Part shown: positions 32,955 to 41,376 of the stretch, in pieces
Numbering within the stretch: position 1 is the first letter of the stretch
How the letters are laid out: each line of letters begins with the position of its first letter
Origin: Methylopila henanensis
GTDB taxonomy: Bacteria > Pseudomonadota > Alphaproteobacteria > Rhizobiales > Methylopilaceae
Length of the DNA stretch: 64,000 bases
Reading direction: 5' to 3'
Assembly: GCF_042681025.1 (NCBI RefSeq)
Contig: NZ_JBHUER010000005.1
Location: forward strand, 62,001-126,000
Program-made: the position numbers and the translations under genes
Notes under the pieces: generated by a model
What the model was told of the DNA's origin: nothing
Seen by the model: the letters and a program-made list of their open reading frames with translations, nothing else
The model's database searches: none

Positions 32955-34381
32955 CCGTCCATGTCCCCACGTCGCCGGCGTTCAAGGAGAACGCCCACCG
33001 CGCGCTTCACGACGAGGCGCTGCAGCGCGCGCTCGGCAATGTGGAGGTCGGCTTCATCGGCAAGCGCAAGAAGGCCTCCGACAAGCTGCCCGAGTTCGAG
33101 GCGCTGAGGGATTCCGCGCGCGACATCAAGAACCACACGCTCGCCCATCTCGATCTCTACATCGAGGCCTATGAGGAGAAGGTGCGGGCCTCCGGCGGCC
33201 ATGTGCACTTCGCCCCGACGTCCGCCGACGCGCGCAAGATCGTCGCCGACATCTGCCAGCGCGTCGGCGCCAGAACCGTCGCCAAGGGCAAGACGATGAT
33301 CTCCGAGGAGATCGATCTCAACGCCCATCTCGAGGCGATCGGCGTGCAGCCGATCGAGACCGATCTCGGCGAGTACATCATCCAGCTCCGCAACGAGCGG
33401 CCGAGCCACATCGTGGCGCCGGTCATCCATCTCAACCGCGACCAGATCGAGGCGAACTTCCGCGCCGCGCACGAAGGACTGCCGGAGGACCGCGACCTCT
33501 CGGCGCCCGAAAGCCTGCTGGCCGAGGCGCGCGCCATGCTGCGCGCGAAGTTCCTCGCCGCCGACGTCGGCATCACCGGCGCGAACTTCCTCGTGGCGGA
33601 GACCGGCAGCTCGATCATCGTCACCAACGAGGGCAACGGCGATCTCAGCCAGACGCTGCCCAAGGTCCACATCGTGCTGGCCTCGATCGAAAAGCTGGTG
33701 CCGACGCTCGACGACGCCGCCCAGATGCTGCGCGTGCTGGCGCGCTCGGCCACGGGGCAGGAGATCACGGTCTATACGACCTTCTCCACCGGCCCGCGCC
33801 GGCCGGACGACGTCGACGGGCCGGCCGAATACCATGTCGTTCTGCTCGACAACGGCCGTTCGGCCATGCTCGCCGGCGAGTTCCGCGACATGCTGCGCTG
33901 CATCCGCTGCGCGGCCTGCATGAACCACTGCCCGGTCTATCACGCGGTCGGCGGCCACGCTTACGGCTGGGTCTATCCCGGACCGATGGGCTCCGTGCTG
34001 TCGCCGTCGCTGATCGGCGTGGAGAAGGCGGGGCATCTGCCCAACGCCTCCACCTTCTGCGGCCGCTGCGAGAGCGTGTGCCCGGTGCGGATTCCGCTGC
34101 CGAAGCTGATGCGGCACTGGCGCGAGCGCGAGTTCGAACGGAACCTGTCGCCGGCGCCCGTGCGTTACGGCCTCAAGGCCTGGGGCTTTTTCGCCCGTCG
34201 GCCAGGGCTCTACCGGCTCGCGACCCGCGTCGGGATGGCGGGCCTCGCGCTGATAGGGCGGAAGAAGGGACGGTTCCGCTCTCTGCCGCTCGCCGGCGGA
34301 TGGACCGCCACTCGTGATCTCGCAGCCCCGCAGGGCGGCACGTTCCAGGCGCGCTGGAAGGCGGAAAGGACGAAACGATGA
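32951..34381 (+). CDS. lutB: L-lactate utilisation iron-sulfur protein LutB
   Basis: A 476-residue protein: an N-terminal LUD domain (about 65-295; GITGANFLVAETGSSIIVTNEGN) and a ferredoxin-like region with CIRCAACMNHCPVY (near 317) and CGRCESVCPVRIPLPK (near 367). LutB carries electrons in the LutABC lactate dehydrogenase. It starts with GTG at 32951, overlapping lutA, and its stop overlaps the lutC start by ATGA. The last 70 residues match the family's DUF3390 tail. Confidence 0.94.
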   Translation: MTVHVPTSPAFKENAHRALHDEALQRALGNVEVGFIGKRKKASDKLPEFEALRDSARDIKNHTLAHLDLYIEAYEEKVRASGGHVHFAPTSADARKIVADICQRVGARTVAKGKTMISEEIDLNAHLEAIGVQPIETDLGEYIIQLRNERPSHIVAPVIHLNRDQIEANFRAAHEGLPEDRDLSAPESLLAEARAMLRAKFLAADVGITGANFLVAETGSSIIVTNEGNGDLSQTLPKVHIVLASIEKLVPTLDDAAQMLRVLARSATGQEITVYTTFSTGPRRPDDVDGPAEYHVVLLDNGRSAMLAGEFRDMLRCIRCAACMNHCPVYHAVGGHAYGWVYPGPMGSVLSPSLIGVEKAGHLPNASTFCGRCESVCPVRIPLPKLMRHWREREFERNLSPAPVRYGLKAWGFFARRPGLYRLATRVGMAGLALIGRKKGRFRSLPLAGGWTATRDLAAPQGGTFQARWKAERTKR

Positions 34382-35295
34382 CCGTGAGCGCGCGAGACCA
34401 GGTGCTCGGCACGATCCGGCGTTCGCTCGGCGTCGCGGGCACGGAACGGCCGCGGCTGAAGGTCGTGGAGGATCGCCTCGGCGGCCATCCCCGCGGCGTG
34501 ATCCCCGAGCGCGCCGCCGGGAAGACGGCGCTCGACCGGCTGAAGCTGTTCGTCGCCATGGCCGAGGCCTCGGCCGCGACGCTCGTGACCGTCGCGTCGC
34601 CCGACGACGTCCCGGCGGCGGTCGCCGGCTTCCTGCGCGCGCATAATCTCGCGCCCGCCGTGCGTCGTGGCTCGGACCCGCGCCTCGCGGGCCTGCCCTG
34701 GGCGGCCACCACGCTGGAGGTGAGCGAAGGCCGCTCCTTCGGCGACGACGCTGCGGGAGTGAGCGCGGCCCATGCCGGCGTCGCCGAGACCGGAACGCTC
34801 GTCATGCTCGCCGGGCCGGAGAACCCGACTACGCTCAACTTCCTGCCCGACAACCACATCGTCGTGGTCGAGGCGAAGGACGTCGCCGCGACCTACGAGG
34901 ACATGTGGGAGACGGTGCGCGCCCGCTACGGCGCAGGCGTGATGCCGCGGGTGGTGAACTGGATCACCGGACCGTCCCGCTCGGCCGACATCGAGCAGAT
35001 CCTGCTGATGGGGGCCCACGGCCCGCGCCGGCTCCACATCGTGCTGATCGACCCGTCGCATGCGGCGGAACGCGCGCCGGAGGCGTCCGAGCCGGCCGGT
35101 TCCACGCCCGCCGAGCCGCGCGTCGGCTCGACGCTCGCGGTCGATCCCGGCGGCGACAAGGAGAAGGCTCCGGCCCCGCCGCCGGAGCCGGCCGAACCCA
35201 CTAAGGGCCCCGATCCGCACGAGGACGAAGAGCTGGACGAGGCGCTCGACGAGAGTTTCCCGGCCAGCGATCCGCCCTCGCAGACGCAGCCTTAA
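34378..35295 (+). CDS. lutC: L-lactate utilisation protein LutC with FPASDPP tail
   Basis: A 305-residue protein. Residues about 1-225 form the LUD domain of LutC, ending in the family-typical SADIEQILLMGAHGPRRLHIVLID. LutC proteins normally stop about here. This one continues 75 residues through a Pro/Ala/Glu-rich linker into an acidic peptide LDEALDESFPASDPPS. That short motif is a recurrent element at the ends of small alphaproteobacterial proteins, many stress-linked; its role is unknown. Translationally coupled to lutB. The tail may localise or regulate the complex; this is speculative. Confidence 0.9.
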   Translation: MTVSARDQVLGTIRRSLGVAGTERPRLKVVEDRLGGHPRGVIPERAAGKTALDRLKLFVAMAEASAATLVTVASPDDVPAAVAGFLRAHNLAPAVRRGSDPRLAGLPWAATTLEVSEGRSFGDDAAGVSAAHAGVAETGTLVMLAGPENPTTLNFLPDNHIVVVEAKDVAATYEDMWETVRARYGAGVMPRVVNWITGPSRSADIEQILLMGAHGPRRLHIVLIDPSHAAERAPEASEPAGSTPAEPRVGSTLAVDPGGDKEKAPAPPPEPAEPTKGPDPHEDEELDEALDESFPASDPPSQTQP

Positions 35296-35427
35296 AGCCT
35301 TCTCCAGGGACCGCGCCGCCATAGCCGGTCCCCGGGGCTGGCGTGCGGGCCGCGTGACGTTAAGGTGCCGCGGCCGGATGCCGGGCGCCGTGGGCGCTTC
35401 TGCGCAAGCGACGGAGCGCCGACGCCC

Positions 35428-38163
35428 ATGTCCACCCGCAATCTCGACGCCGTGTTCGCCCCGCGCTCGGTCGCGCTCGCGGGCGGCAGCCCGCGTGAGG
35501 GCAGCGTCGGCCGCGCGGTGCTCCGGAACCTGCGCGAAGGCGGCTATTCCGGACCGATCCGGCTGGTGAACCCGGACCATGCCGAGATCGACGGCGTCAA
35601 GGCGGCGGCGAGCTTCGCCGATCTGCCGGAGCCGGCCGATCTCGTGGTGGTGACGGCGCCGCCGGCGGCGGTTCCGGGCATCCTCGACGCCGCGGGCGCG
35701 GCCGGCAGCCGGGCTGCGGCGGTCGTGACCAAGGGGCTCGGACGCGGTCCGGGCTCGCTGCGCGACGCCGCCGAGCTCGCCGCGCGGAGCCGGGAAATGC
35801 GTCTGATCGGCCCAGGCTGCCTCGGCGTGCTCAGCCCTCATGTCGGGCTGAACGCCAGTTTCGCGCCGCAGGCCAAGGCCGGCGATCTCGCGCTTCTGTC
35901 CCAGTCGGGCGGGGTGGCGTCGTCGGTGATCGAATGGGCCAATGTGCGCGGCATCGGCTTTTCCGGCGTCGTCTGCTTCGGCGACATGGCGGACGTCGAC
36001 GTGGACGATCTGCTCGACCATTTCGCGACCGACCGCCGGACCCGCGCGATCGTGCTCTATCTCCAGCAGATCCGCGACGCGCCGCGGTTCCTGTCGGCGG
36101 CGCGCGCCGCCGCCCGCGCGAAGCCCGTCATGGTGATAAAGGGCGGACGCCACGCCGCGGCGGCCAAGGCGGCCGCGACCCACAGCGGCGCGCTCGCCAC
36201 CTCCGACGCGGCCTACGACGCCGCCTTCCGCCGCGCCGGCCTGCTGCGCGTCGCCGACCTCGCCGACATGTTCGCCGCGCTGGAGACGCTCGCCCATGTG
36301 GCGCCGCTGTCGGGCAAGCGCATTGCGATCGTCACCAATGGCGGCGGCCTCGGCGTGCTTGGCGTCGACCGGCTGGTCGATCTCGGCGGCCGTTCGGCGG
36401 AGCTGTCGGAGGCGACGGTCGCCGCGCTCGACGAGGCGCTCGCCTGCGACTGGTCGCGCGCCAATCCGATCGATCTCGCAGGCGACGCCACGCCGGAGCG
36501 CTACGAGGCGGCGCTCGACGCCGCGCTCGCCGACCGCGGCGTCGACGCCGCGCTCGCGATCCATGCGCCGACCATGCTGTCCCAAGCGGGCCCCTGCGCC
36601 CGCGCGGTCGCCGCCAGCGCCGTCCGCGCCCGCGGCAGGGTCTATCCGCCGAAGCCGGTGTTCGCAGCCTTCCTCGGCTCTGAACCCGCGCCCCGCCGCG
36701 TGCTCGAGGCGGCGCATGTGCCGTTCTTCCGCACGCCGGAAAGCGCGCTCGCCGGGCTGATGCACCTCGTGCGCCACGTGGAGGCGCAGGAGGCGCTGCT
36801 GGAGACGCCGCCGTCGCTGCCGGACGACTTCTCGCCCGATCCTGCGCGGGCGCTCGCCGCGATGCGCGACGCGCTCGACCGGGGGCGCGAGTGGCTGTCG
36901 CCGACCGACGCCTCCGAGGTGCTGCGCGCCTACGCGATCCCGGCGCTGCCCCATGCGGTGGTCGACACGCCGGAGGCCGCCGGCGAGGTCGCGCGCGGCT
37001 TCCTCGAGCGCGGCGGCGCGGCGGTGCTGAAGATCGTCTCGCCCGATCTGTCCCACAAGTCCGCGGTCGGGGGCGTGCGGCTCGGGCTCGACACCGAAAC
37101 CGCCGTGGTGGAGGCGGCGGTCGCCATGCTGGGCCGCGTGGCGGAGCGCGCGCCCCGCGCACGGATCGAGGGTCTTCTGGTGCAGCCGCATCTGCGGCCG
37201 AACGAGGGGATCGAGCTGTTCGCGGGCCTCTACGACGACCCGACCTTCGGTCCGGTCGTCGCCTTCGGCGCGGGCGGCGGAGCGGTTGAGATCATCCGCG
37301 ACGTCGCGCTCGCCCTGCCGCCGCTCGACCTGCGTCTGGCCCGCGACCTGATCGACCGGACGCGCATCGGCGCGGTGCTGGCCGGGCCGGAGGGCGCGGC
37401 CCCCGCGGTCGATCTCGACGCGGTCGCGCTCACGCTCGTCAAGCTCGCGCAGCTCGCGGCCGACACGCCGGAGATCGGCGAGCTCGACATCAATCCGCTC
37501 ATGGCGACCGCCCAGGGCGTCGTGGCGCTCGACGCGCGGGTGCGGGTGCGGCTCGCGCCGCGCAACGCGAAGGCGGGGCCGGCCAATCCGCGCCTCGCCA
37601 TCCGGCCCTATCCGAAAGAGTTCGAGAGCCTGCTGACGCTCAGCGACGGCTCGCAGGCGCATCTGCGGCCGGTGCGTCCGGAAGACGAGCCCTCCGTCGC
37701 CGCCTTCTTCCGCGCGGTCGCCCCGGACGATCTCCGGCAGCGGTTCTTCACGCCGGTGAAGGAGGTGCCGCGCGCCTTCATCGCCCGCATGACCCAGATC
37801 GACTACGCCCGCAACATGGTGCTGCTGGCGACGGACGACCGTAAGCGCATCCTCGGCCTTGTGCAGCTCCACGCCGACGCCGACGGCGTCGAGGGCGAAT
37901 ACGCCATCCTGCTGCGGTCCGATCTGAAGGGCCGGGGGCTCGGCTGGCGGCTGATGGCCGCGATGATCGAGCGCGCCAAGCAGGAGGGTCTGCGCACCAT
38001 CTCGGGCCAGGTGCTGGCCGAGAATTCGGCCATGCTCGCCATCTGCCGCGACCTCGGCTTCACCGTCCGCATCGATCCTGACGACGCCGGCGTCCGGATC
38101 GTGACGCTCAGGCTCGAGAGCGTATCGGTGAGCGGAGGTCGGGTGGTCGTCGCGGCTGGCTGA
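35428..38163 (+). CDS. NDP-forming acyl-CoA synthetase fused to GNAT acetyltransferase
   Basis: A 911-residue fusion. The CoA-binding domain (about 8-135; GYSGPIRLVNPDH) is followed by succinyl-CoA-ligase-like domains (about 150-460) containing LLSQSGGVASSVIEWA and the THSGALATSDAAYD region. An ATP-grasp domain follows (about 485-705; AVLKIVSPDLSHKSAVGGVRLG), then a GNAT domain (about 735-895; LRSDLKGRGLGWRLM). Proteins of this layout include lysine acetyltransferases of the Pat type, in which the synthetase part is often a regulatory, non-catalytic module. It may control acyl-CoA metabolism linked to the adjacent lactate operon, 132 bases upstream. An ATG at 35365 is possible but less likely. 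Confidence 0.9.
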   Translation: MSTRNLDAVFAPRSVALAGGSPREGSVGRAVLRNLREGGYSGPIRLVNPDHAEIDGVKAAASFADLPEPADLVVVTAPPAAVPGILDAAGAAGSRAAAVVTKGLGRGPGSLRDAAELAARSREMRLIGPGCLGVLSPHVGLNASFAPQAKAGDLALLSQSGGVASSVIEWANVRGIGFSGVVCFGDMADVDVDDLLDHFATDRRTRAIVLYLQQIRDAPRFLSAARAAARAKPVMVIKGGRHAAAAKAAATHSGALATSDAAYDAAFRRAGLLRVADLADMFAALETLAHVAPLSGKRIAIVTNGGGLGVLGVDRLVDLGGRSAELSEATVAALDEALACDWSRANPIDLAGDATPERYEAALDAALADRGVDAALAIHAPTMLSQAGPCARAVAASAVRARGRVYPPKPVFAAFLGSEPAPRRVLEAAHVPFFRTPESALAGLMHLVRHVEAQEALLETPPSLPDDFSPDPARALAAMRDALDRGREWLSPTDASEVLRAYAIPALPHAVVDTPEAAGEVARGFLERGGAAVLKIVSPDLSHKSAVGGVRLGLDTETAVVEAAVAMLGRVAERAPRARIEGLLVQPHLRPNEGIELFAGLYDDPTFGPVVAFGAGGGAVEIIRDVALALPPLDLRLARDLIDRTRIGAVLAGPEGAAPAVDLDAVALTLVKLAQLAADTPEIGELDINPLMATAQGVVALDARVRVRLAPRNAKAGPANPRLAIRPYPKEFESLLTLSDGSQAHLRPVRPEDEPSVAAFFRAVAPDDLRQRFFTPVKEVPRAFIARMTQIDYARNMVLLATDDRKRILGLVQLHADADGVEGEYAILLRSDLKGRGLGWRLMAAMIERAKQEGLRTISGQVLAENSAMLAICRDLGFTVRIDPDDAGVRIVTLRLESVSVSGGRVVVAAG

Positions 38164-38246
38164 CGCGCGCTCGGGCCGCACCAGCGGGCGTTGCGCGCCC
38201 GTTGGAGACTGGACGCCGGCCGTGCTAGCGTCCGCGGCGTGGCGTT

Positions 38247-38323
38247 GGTCCCGTAGCTCAGCAGGACAGAGCAGCGGTTTCCTAAACCGAAGGTCGGAAG
38301 TTCGAGTCTTCCCGGGATCGCCA
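38247..38323 (+). tRNA. tRNA-Arg (CCT)
   Basis: Cloverleaf by eye: acceptor GGTCCCG with CGGGATC (one G-U pair), D arm GCTC/GAGC, anticodon loop TTCCTAA with anticodon CCT, T arm GGAAG-TTCGAGT-CTTCC, discriminator G and encoded CCA. The first pair of the anticodon stem is a G-A mismatch. It decodes AGG, a rare codon in this GC-rich genome. Confidence 0.96.
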
Positions 38324-38621
38324 GTCCACGCACGCGGTCGCGAATGGGCCGCTCGACTGTTCCCGCGGCGTTTGGAGCGCGGCGAAATCCCCCAGCGCGC
38401 ACATCGGCCGGACCTCGATTCCGCTGGGGTCGTCCAATCGGATAGGACGCCGCCGCGCCCGATCGGCGGCATAGTCCATCTATCTGAGCCGCCAGATCCG
38501 GTCGCCGGCGAGCTGCTCACTGATCGCCGGATCACGCGGATGGTCGTCTTAAGGCACCGCTTTCCGATGTGGGGCGATCAGCATACACTCCGCCTGGAAG
38601 CGCTAAAAGAAGGGCTCGGTA
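38324..38621. other. Intergenic stretch after tRNA-Arg
   Basis: About 300 bases without a supported gene; reading frames are short and Arg-rich. It contains the leader of the methyltransferase gene. No integrase or attachment-site duplication of the tRNA 3' end was seen here. Confidence 0.4.
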
Positions 38622-39464
38622 ATGACCAAAGAGGCGGCGGCGACGGGGTTCCGGGACACGTTGCGGGGACTCGTCAACAGGGTCGCCAACGAGCCCGAGC
38701 ACGACGACGACGCGCATGGCGAGGAGCGTGAGGCGACCGCCTCTGATCTCAGCGCGAAACGCGCCGAGCTGAGCAAGCATGTGGTGGGGGAGCCGGCGGA
38801 GCGGTTCGCCTACCGGACGACGATCGACCGCGGCGCCACGCTCTGGAAGCTCGTAGCCAAGGACGACGCCACCAAGAACCAGCGGCAGAAGCGGAACTTC
38901 TTCGATCTGGGCGGCCGCGACGGCCAGCTCAAGATTCTGCTCGGCAGCGTGCAGGGCGAGTACGACCGTGTGCGGCACGCCAAGGCGAAGGAGCAGTTCG
39001 CGAGCCGCTTCAACTATTTCGGCTGCGACATCAAGCCGACCGGGCCGAACGTGGTCGCGGGCGATCTCTGCGCCGAAGACTATGTCGACAACAACCGGCA
39101 GTTCGAGAGCTTCTTCGACGTCGTCTATTCAAACAACACGTTCGAGCATCTCTACCGGCCGTGGATCACGGTCAAGCACATCGCCCGCATGCTGAAGCCG
39201 GACGGGCTCGTCGTCCTCGTCGCGCCGTTCGCCCAGCGCTACCACAAGTCTCCGGACGACTTCTTCCGGTACTCCCACACCAGCTTCGCTAAGATGTTCT
39301 CGACCGAGACGGACATGAAGTTCGAGACCGTCATCACCGGCTACGACACTTTCCAGCGCCGCATGAACGTGTTCGGCCGGCGGTTCGACGCGCTGGTCGA
39401 GGACGACTTCGGCGGCTGGCGCGAGACCTGGTACGCCTGCACGGTTCTGAAGCGTACGGGGTGA
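38622..39464 (+). CDS. Class I SAM-dependent methyltransferase-like protein
   Basis: A 280-residue protein. A charged N-terminal stretch (about 1-65) leads to a Methyltransf_11-like domain. The usual glycine-rich motif I is replaced by KRNFFDLGGRDGQLK. The later motifs FFDVVYSNNTFEHLYRPWITVKHIARMLKPDGLVVLVAPFAQRYH (about 165-210) are clear. Such proteins often belong to cell-surface glycan or lipid modification loci. It is monocistronic, between tRNA-Arg and a convergent hydrolase gene. Substrate unknown. Confidence 0.82.
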   Translation: MTKEAAATGFRDTLRGLVNRVANEPEHDDDAHGEEREATASDLSAKRAELSKHVVGEPAERFAYRTTIDRGATLWKLVAKDDATKNQRQKRNFFDLGGRDGQLKILLGSVQGEYDRVRHAKAKEQFASRFNYFGCDIKPTGPNVVAGDLCAEDYVDNNRQFESFFDVVYSNNTFEHLYRPWITVKHIARMLKPDGLVVLVAPFAQRYHKSPDDFFRYSHTSFAKMFSTETDMKFETVITGYDTFQRRMNVFGRRFDALVEDDFGGWRETWYACTVLKRTG

Positions 39465-39650
39465 GCCGGACGCGGCGTCGCGCTGCTCCGGCCAACGGCC
39501 TTTCCGGGGCTCCGTGCGGCGCGCGTGACGATTGGGCCATCGGGCGACGGGCGTCGCTCCCTGAGGGACCTAAGGCGGGCGGCTCGTTCGCCCGTCCCGG
39601 CAGATTGTTCCGAAGCGCCGTCCGCCGGCCCGTGGCGCGAACGCGAAGAC

Positions 39651-39678
39651 GCCCTCCGAAGTCCGGAAGGCCCTTTTT
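39651..39678 (+). terminator. Possible terminator between methyltransferase and hydrolase genes
   Basis: GCCCTCCG and CGGAAGGC form an eight-base stem with one mismatch around AAGTC, followed by CCTTTTT. It lies 187 bases after the methyltransferase stop. Confidence 0.42.
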
Positions 39679-39717
39679 CAGCCCGCTCGAACGAAAGCGG
39701 CTGCCCGCAAACGCCTC

Positions 39718-40425
39718 TTACGCGGCTTCGACGTTCGCGAGGTTCTGGTCGAGATAGCCGGAGATGGTCTCGACCAGCGCGCCCTTGTCCTTCCAGACGC
39801 GGGTTACGTCGTGGCCCGCGCCCTTGACGATGTCGATGTGGACGCCGCGGGCGCCGGCGAGGTTGCCCGCCTGAACGAGGTCCGCGACGCAGTCGCGGCC
39901 CACGACGATCTGAGACTTCACGGCGCCGCCGCGGAGAACGTTGCGCAGGTCGGCGTGCTGGGGCCGGAAGGCCGACAGTTCGGGACGCCAGCGGTCGTCG
40001 TCCAGCCGGGTCCTCGCCTCGACCGAGATGATCGTCTGAGGCACGATCGACAGCACGTACTGGGCCTTGAGGCGTTCGCCGAAATAGAGCGCCGCGTAGC
40101 CGCCCATCGAATTGCCGAGCGTGACGAGCGGCAGGCCGTTCTTCCCGAACCGCTCATGGATGACCCGGCCGATCTTGGCCGAGGTGTCGTCCATCGAGTC
40201 CGAGAAGCCCTTGAGGCCGAAATTGTACCAGCGCCGCGTCTCGTCCTTGATGAACAGCACATTGTAGGACAGTTCGCGCAGGGTGTGGACGAACTCGAAC
40301 GCCGGAATGCTGTAGCCGCCCTGGCTGCGAAGCCCGCCGAAAACCACGACGTTCGCCTTGGGCGAAGGAGAGGGCAGAATCTGCGCTGAATCGTTCAGCG
40401 TCACGATATCGGGCGTATCCAGCAT
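39718..40425 (-). CDS. Alpha/beta-hydrolase-like protein
   Basis: A 235-residue protein with an alpha/beta-hydrolase layout: strand VVVFGGLRSQGGYS, the nucleophile elbow GNSMGGYAALYFG (Ser near residue 105) and a C-terminal His in GAGHDVTRVW (near 209). An acid residue can be placed around GRDCVADL. No signal peptide. Similar proteins accompany surface polysaccharide genes, where they may act as esterases, but the substrate is unknown. It is convergent to the methyltransferase gene. Confidence 0.78.
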   Translation of the reverse strand: MLDTPDIVTLNDSAQILPSPSPKANVVVFGGLRSQGGYSIPAFEFVHTLRELSYNVLFIKDETRRWYNFGLKGFSDSMDDTSAKIGRVIHERFGKNGLPLVTLGNSMGGYAALYFGERLKAQYVLSIVPQTIISVEARTRLDDDRWRPELSAFRPQHADLRNVLRGGAVKSQIVVGRDCVADLVQAGNLAGARGVHIDIVKGAGHDVTRVWKDKGALVETISGYLDQNLANVEAA

Positions 40426-40685
40426 TCTGTTCCTTCAATCAGGGCCGTCGGCGGTCCGCGAGGGACCGGGCCGGCTCCCGTCCGGCGGCGCGCAAGCCTT
40501 TCCCCGGCCAATCGCGCGTCCTGCGTCGCGCGTCAAGCTTTTGAACCATGCGAGACAGGGTTACGGACGATCGACGGTCCCTGGATCATTGACGCCGCCG
40601 AGAATAAGTCAGCGCCGTGCGCGGCATCAAGCGATTCCGCCGGTTGGACGGCGGGTGCGGCGCCATGGAGACATGCCCGGCGGCG

Positions 40686-41249
40686 TCACGCCATCGGGCG
40701 CACCTCTTCGACCTCGGGCACGAAATGACGCAGCAGGTTCTCGATGCCCTGCTTCAGCGTCGCGGTGGAGGAGGGGCAGCCGGCGCAGGAGCCCTTCATG
40801 TCCAGATAGACCACGCCCTCGCGGAAACCGCGGAAGGTGATGTCGCCGCCGTCCATGGCGACCGCCGGGCGGACGCGCGTGTCGATCAGCTCCTTGATGG
40901 TCTCCACCGTCTCGGAATCCGCCTCGTCGAAGAACTCGCCGTCGCCGGGCGCGTCAGTCGCGGCGCCGTCGGCCAGAAGCGGCGCGCCGGCGAGATAGTG
41001 CTCCATGATCGCGCCGAGGATCGCGGGCTTGAGGTGCTGCCACTCGCCGCCGGTCTTTGTCACCGTGATGAAGTCGGAGCCGTAGAACACGCCGGCGACG
41101 CCGTCGATCGCGAACAGCTTTTCGGCGAGCGGCGAGCGGGAGGCCTCGCCCGCGTGCCGGATCTCGAGCGCGCCGCCGGGGAGCACGTCCCGGCCGGGCA
41201 GGAACTTGAGCGTCGCGGGGTTCGGCGTCGCTTCGGTCTGGATGAACAT
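40686..41249 (-). CDS. Nfu-type Fe-S cluster scaffold protein
   Basis: A 187-residue protein of normal Nfu length. The N-terminal Nfu_N domain (about 1-90) contains QTEATPNPATLKFLPG. The C-terminal NifU-like domain (about 110-187) contains VRPAVAMDGGDITFRGF and the cluster-binding CxxC in KGSCAGCPSS. It carries [4Fe-4S] clusters to apoproteins in the cytoplasm. No other isc or suf gene is nearby. An intergenic gap of 127 bases separates it from the opgH end on the same strand. Confidence 0.94.
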   Translation of the reverse strand: MFIQTEATPNPATLKFLPGRDVLPGGALEIRHAGEASRSPLAEKLFAIDGVAGVFYGSDFITVTKTGGEWQHLKPAILGAIMEHYLAGAPLLADGAATDAPGDGEFFDEADSETVETIKELIDTRVRPAVAMDGGDITFRGFREGVVYLDMKGSCAGCPSSTATLKQGIENLLRHFVPEVEEVRPMA

Positions 41250-41376
41250 CTGGGTCAGCCTCCGGGTTCAAGGCGCGGAGCCATGGGGGCGGGGGCGGCC
41301 TGAAGCCGGCCCCGCGTCTTGTGAACCCCTGAGATGGTGGTTTTCGCCGGCGCGGTCAATCGCGCTGGCGACCGCC

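Noticed and set aside
34210..38535. A 1441-residue open frame on the minus strand across lutC and the synthetase/GNAT gene
   Set aside because: It lies antisense to two clear genes, has His/Arg/Ala-rich low-complexity composition and shows no domain. It is the usual long shadow frame of GC-rich coding DNA.
38247..38621. Genomic island integrated at tRNA-Arg
   Set aside because: No integrase gene and no repeat of the tRNA 3' end was seen downstream; the neighbouring genes look like ordinary chromosomal genes.
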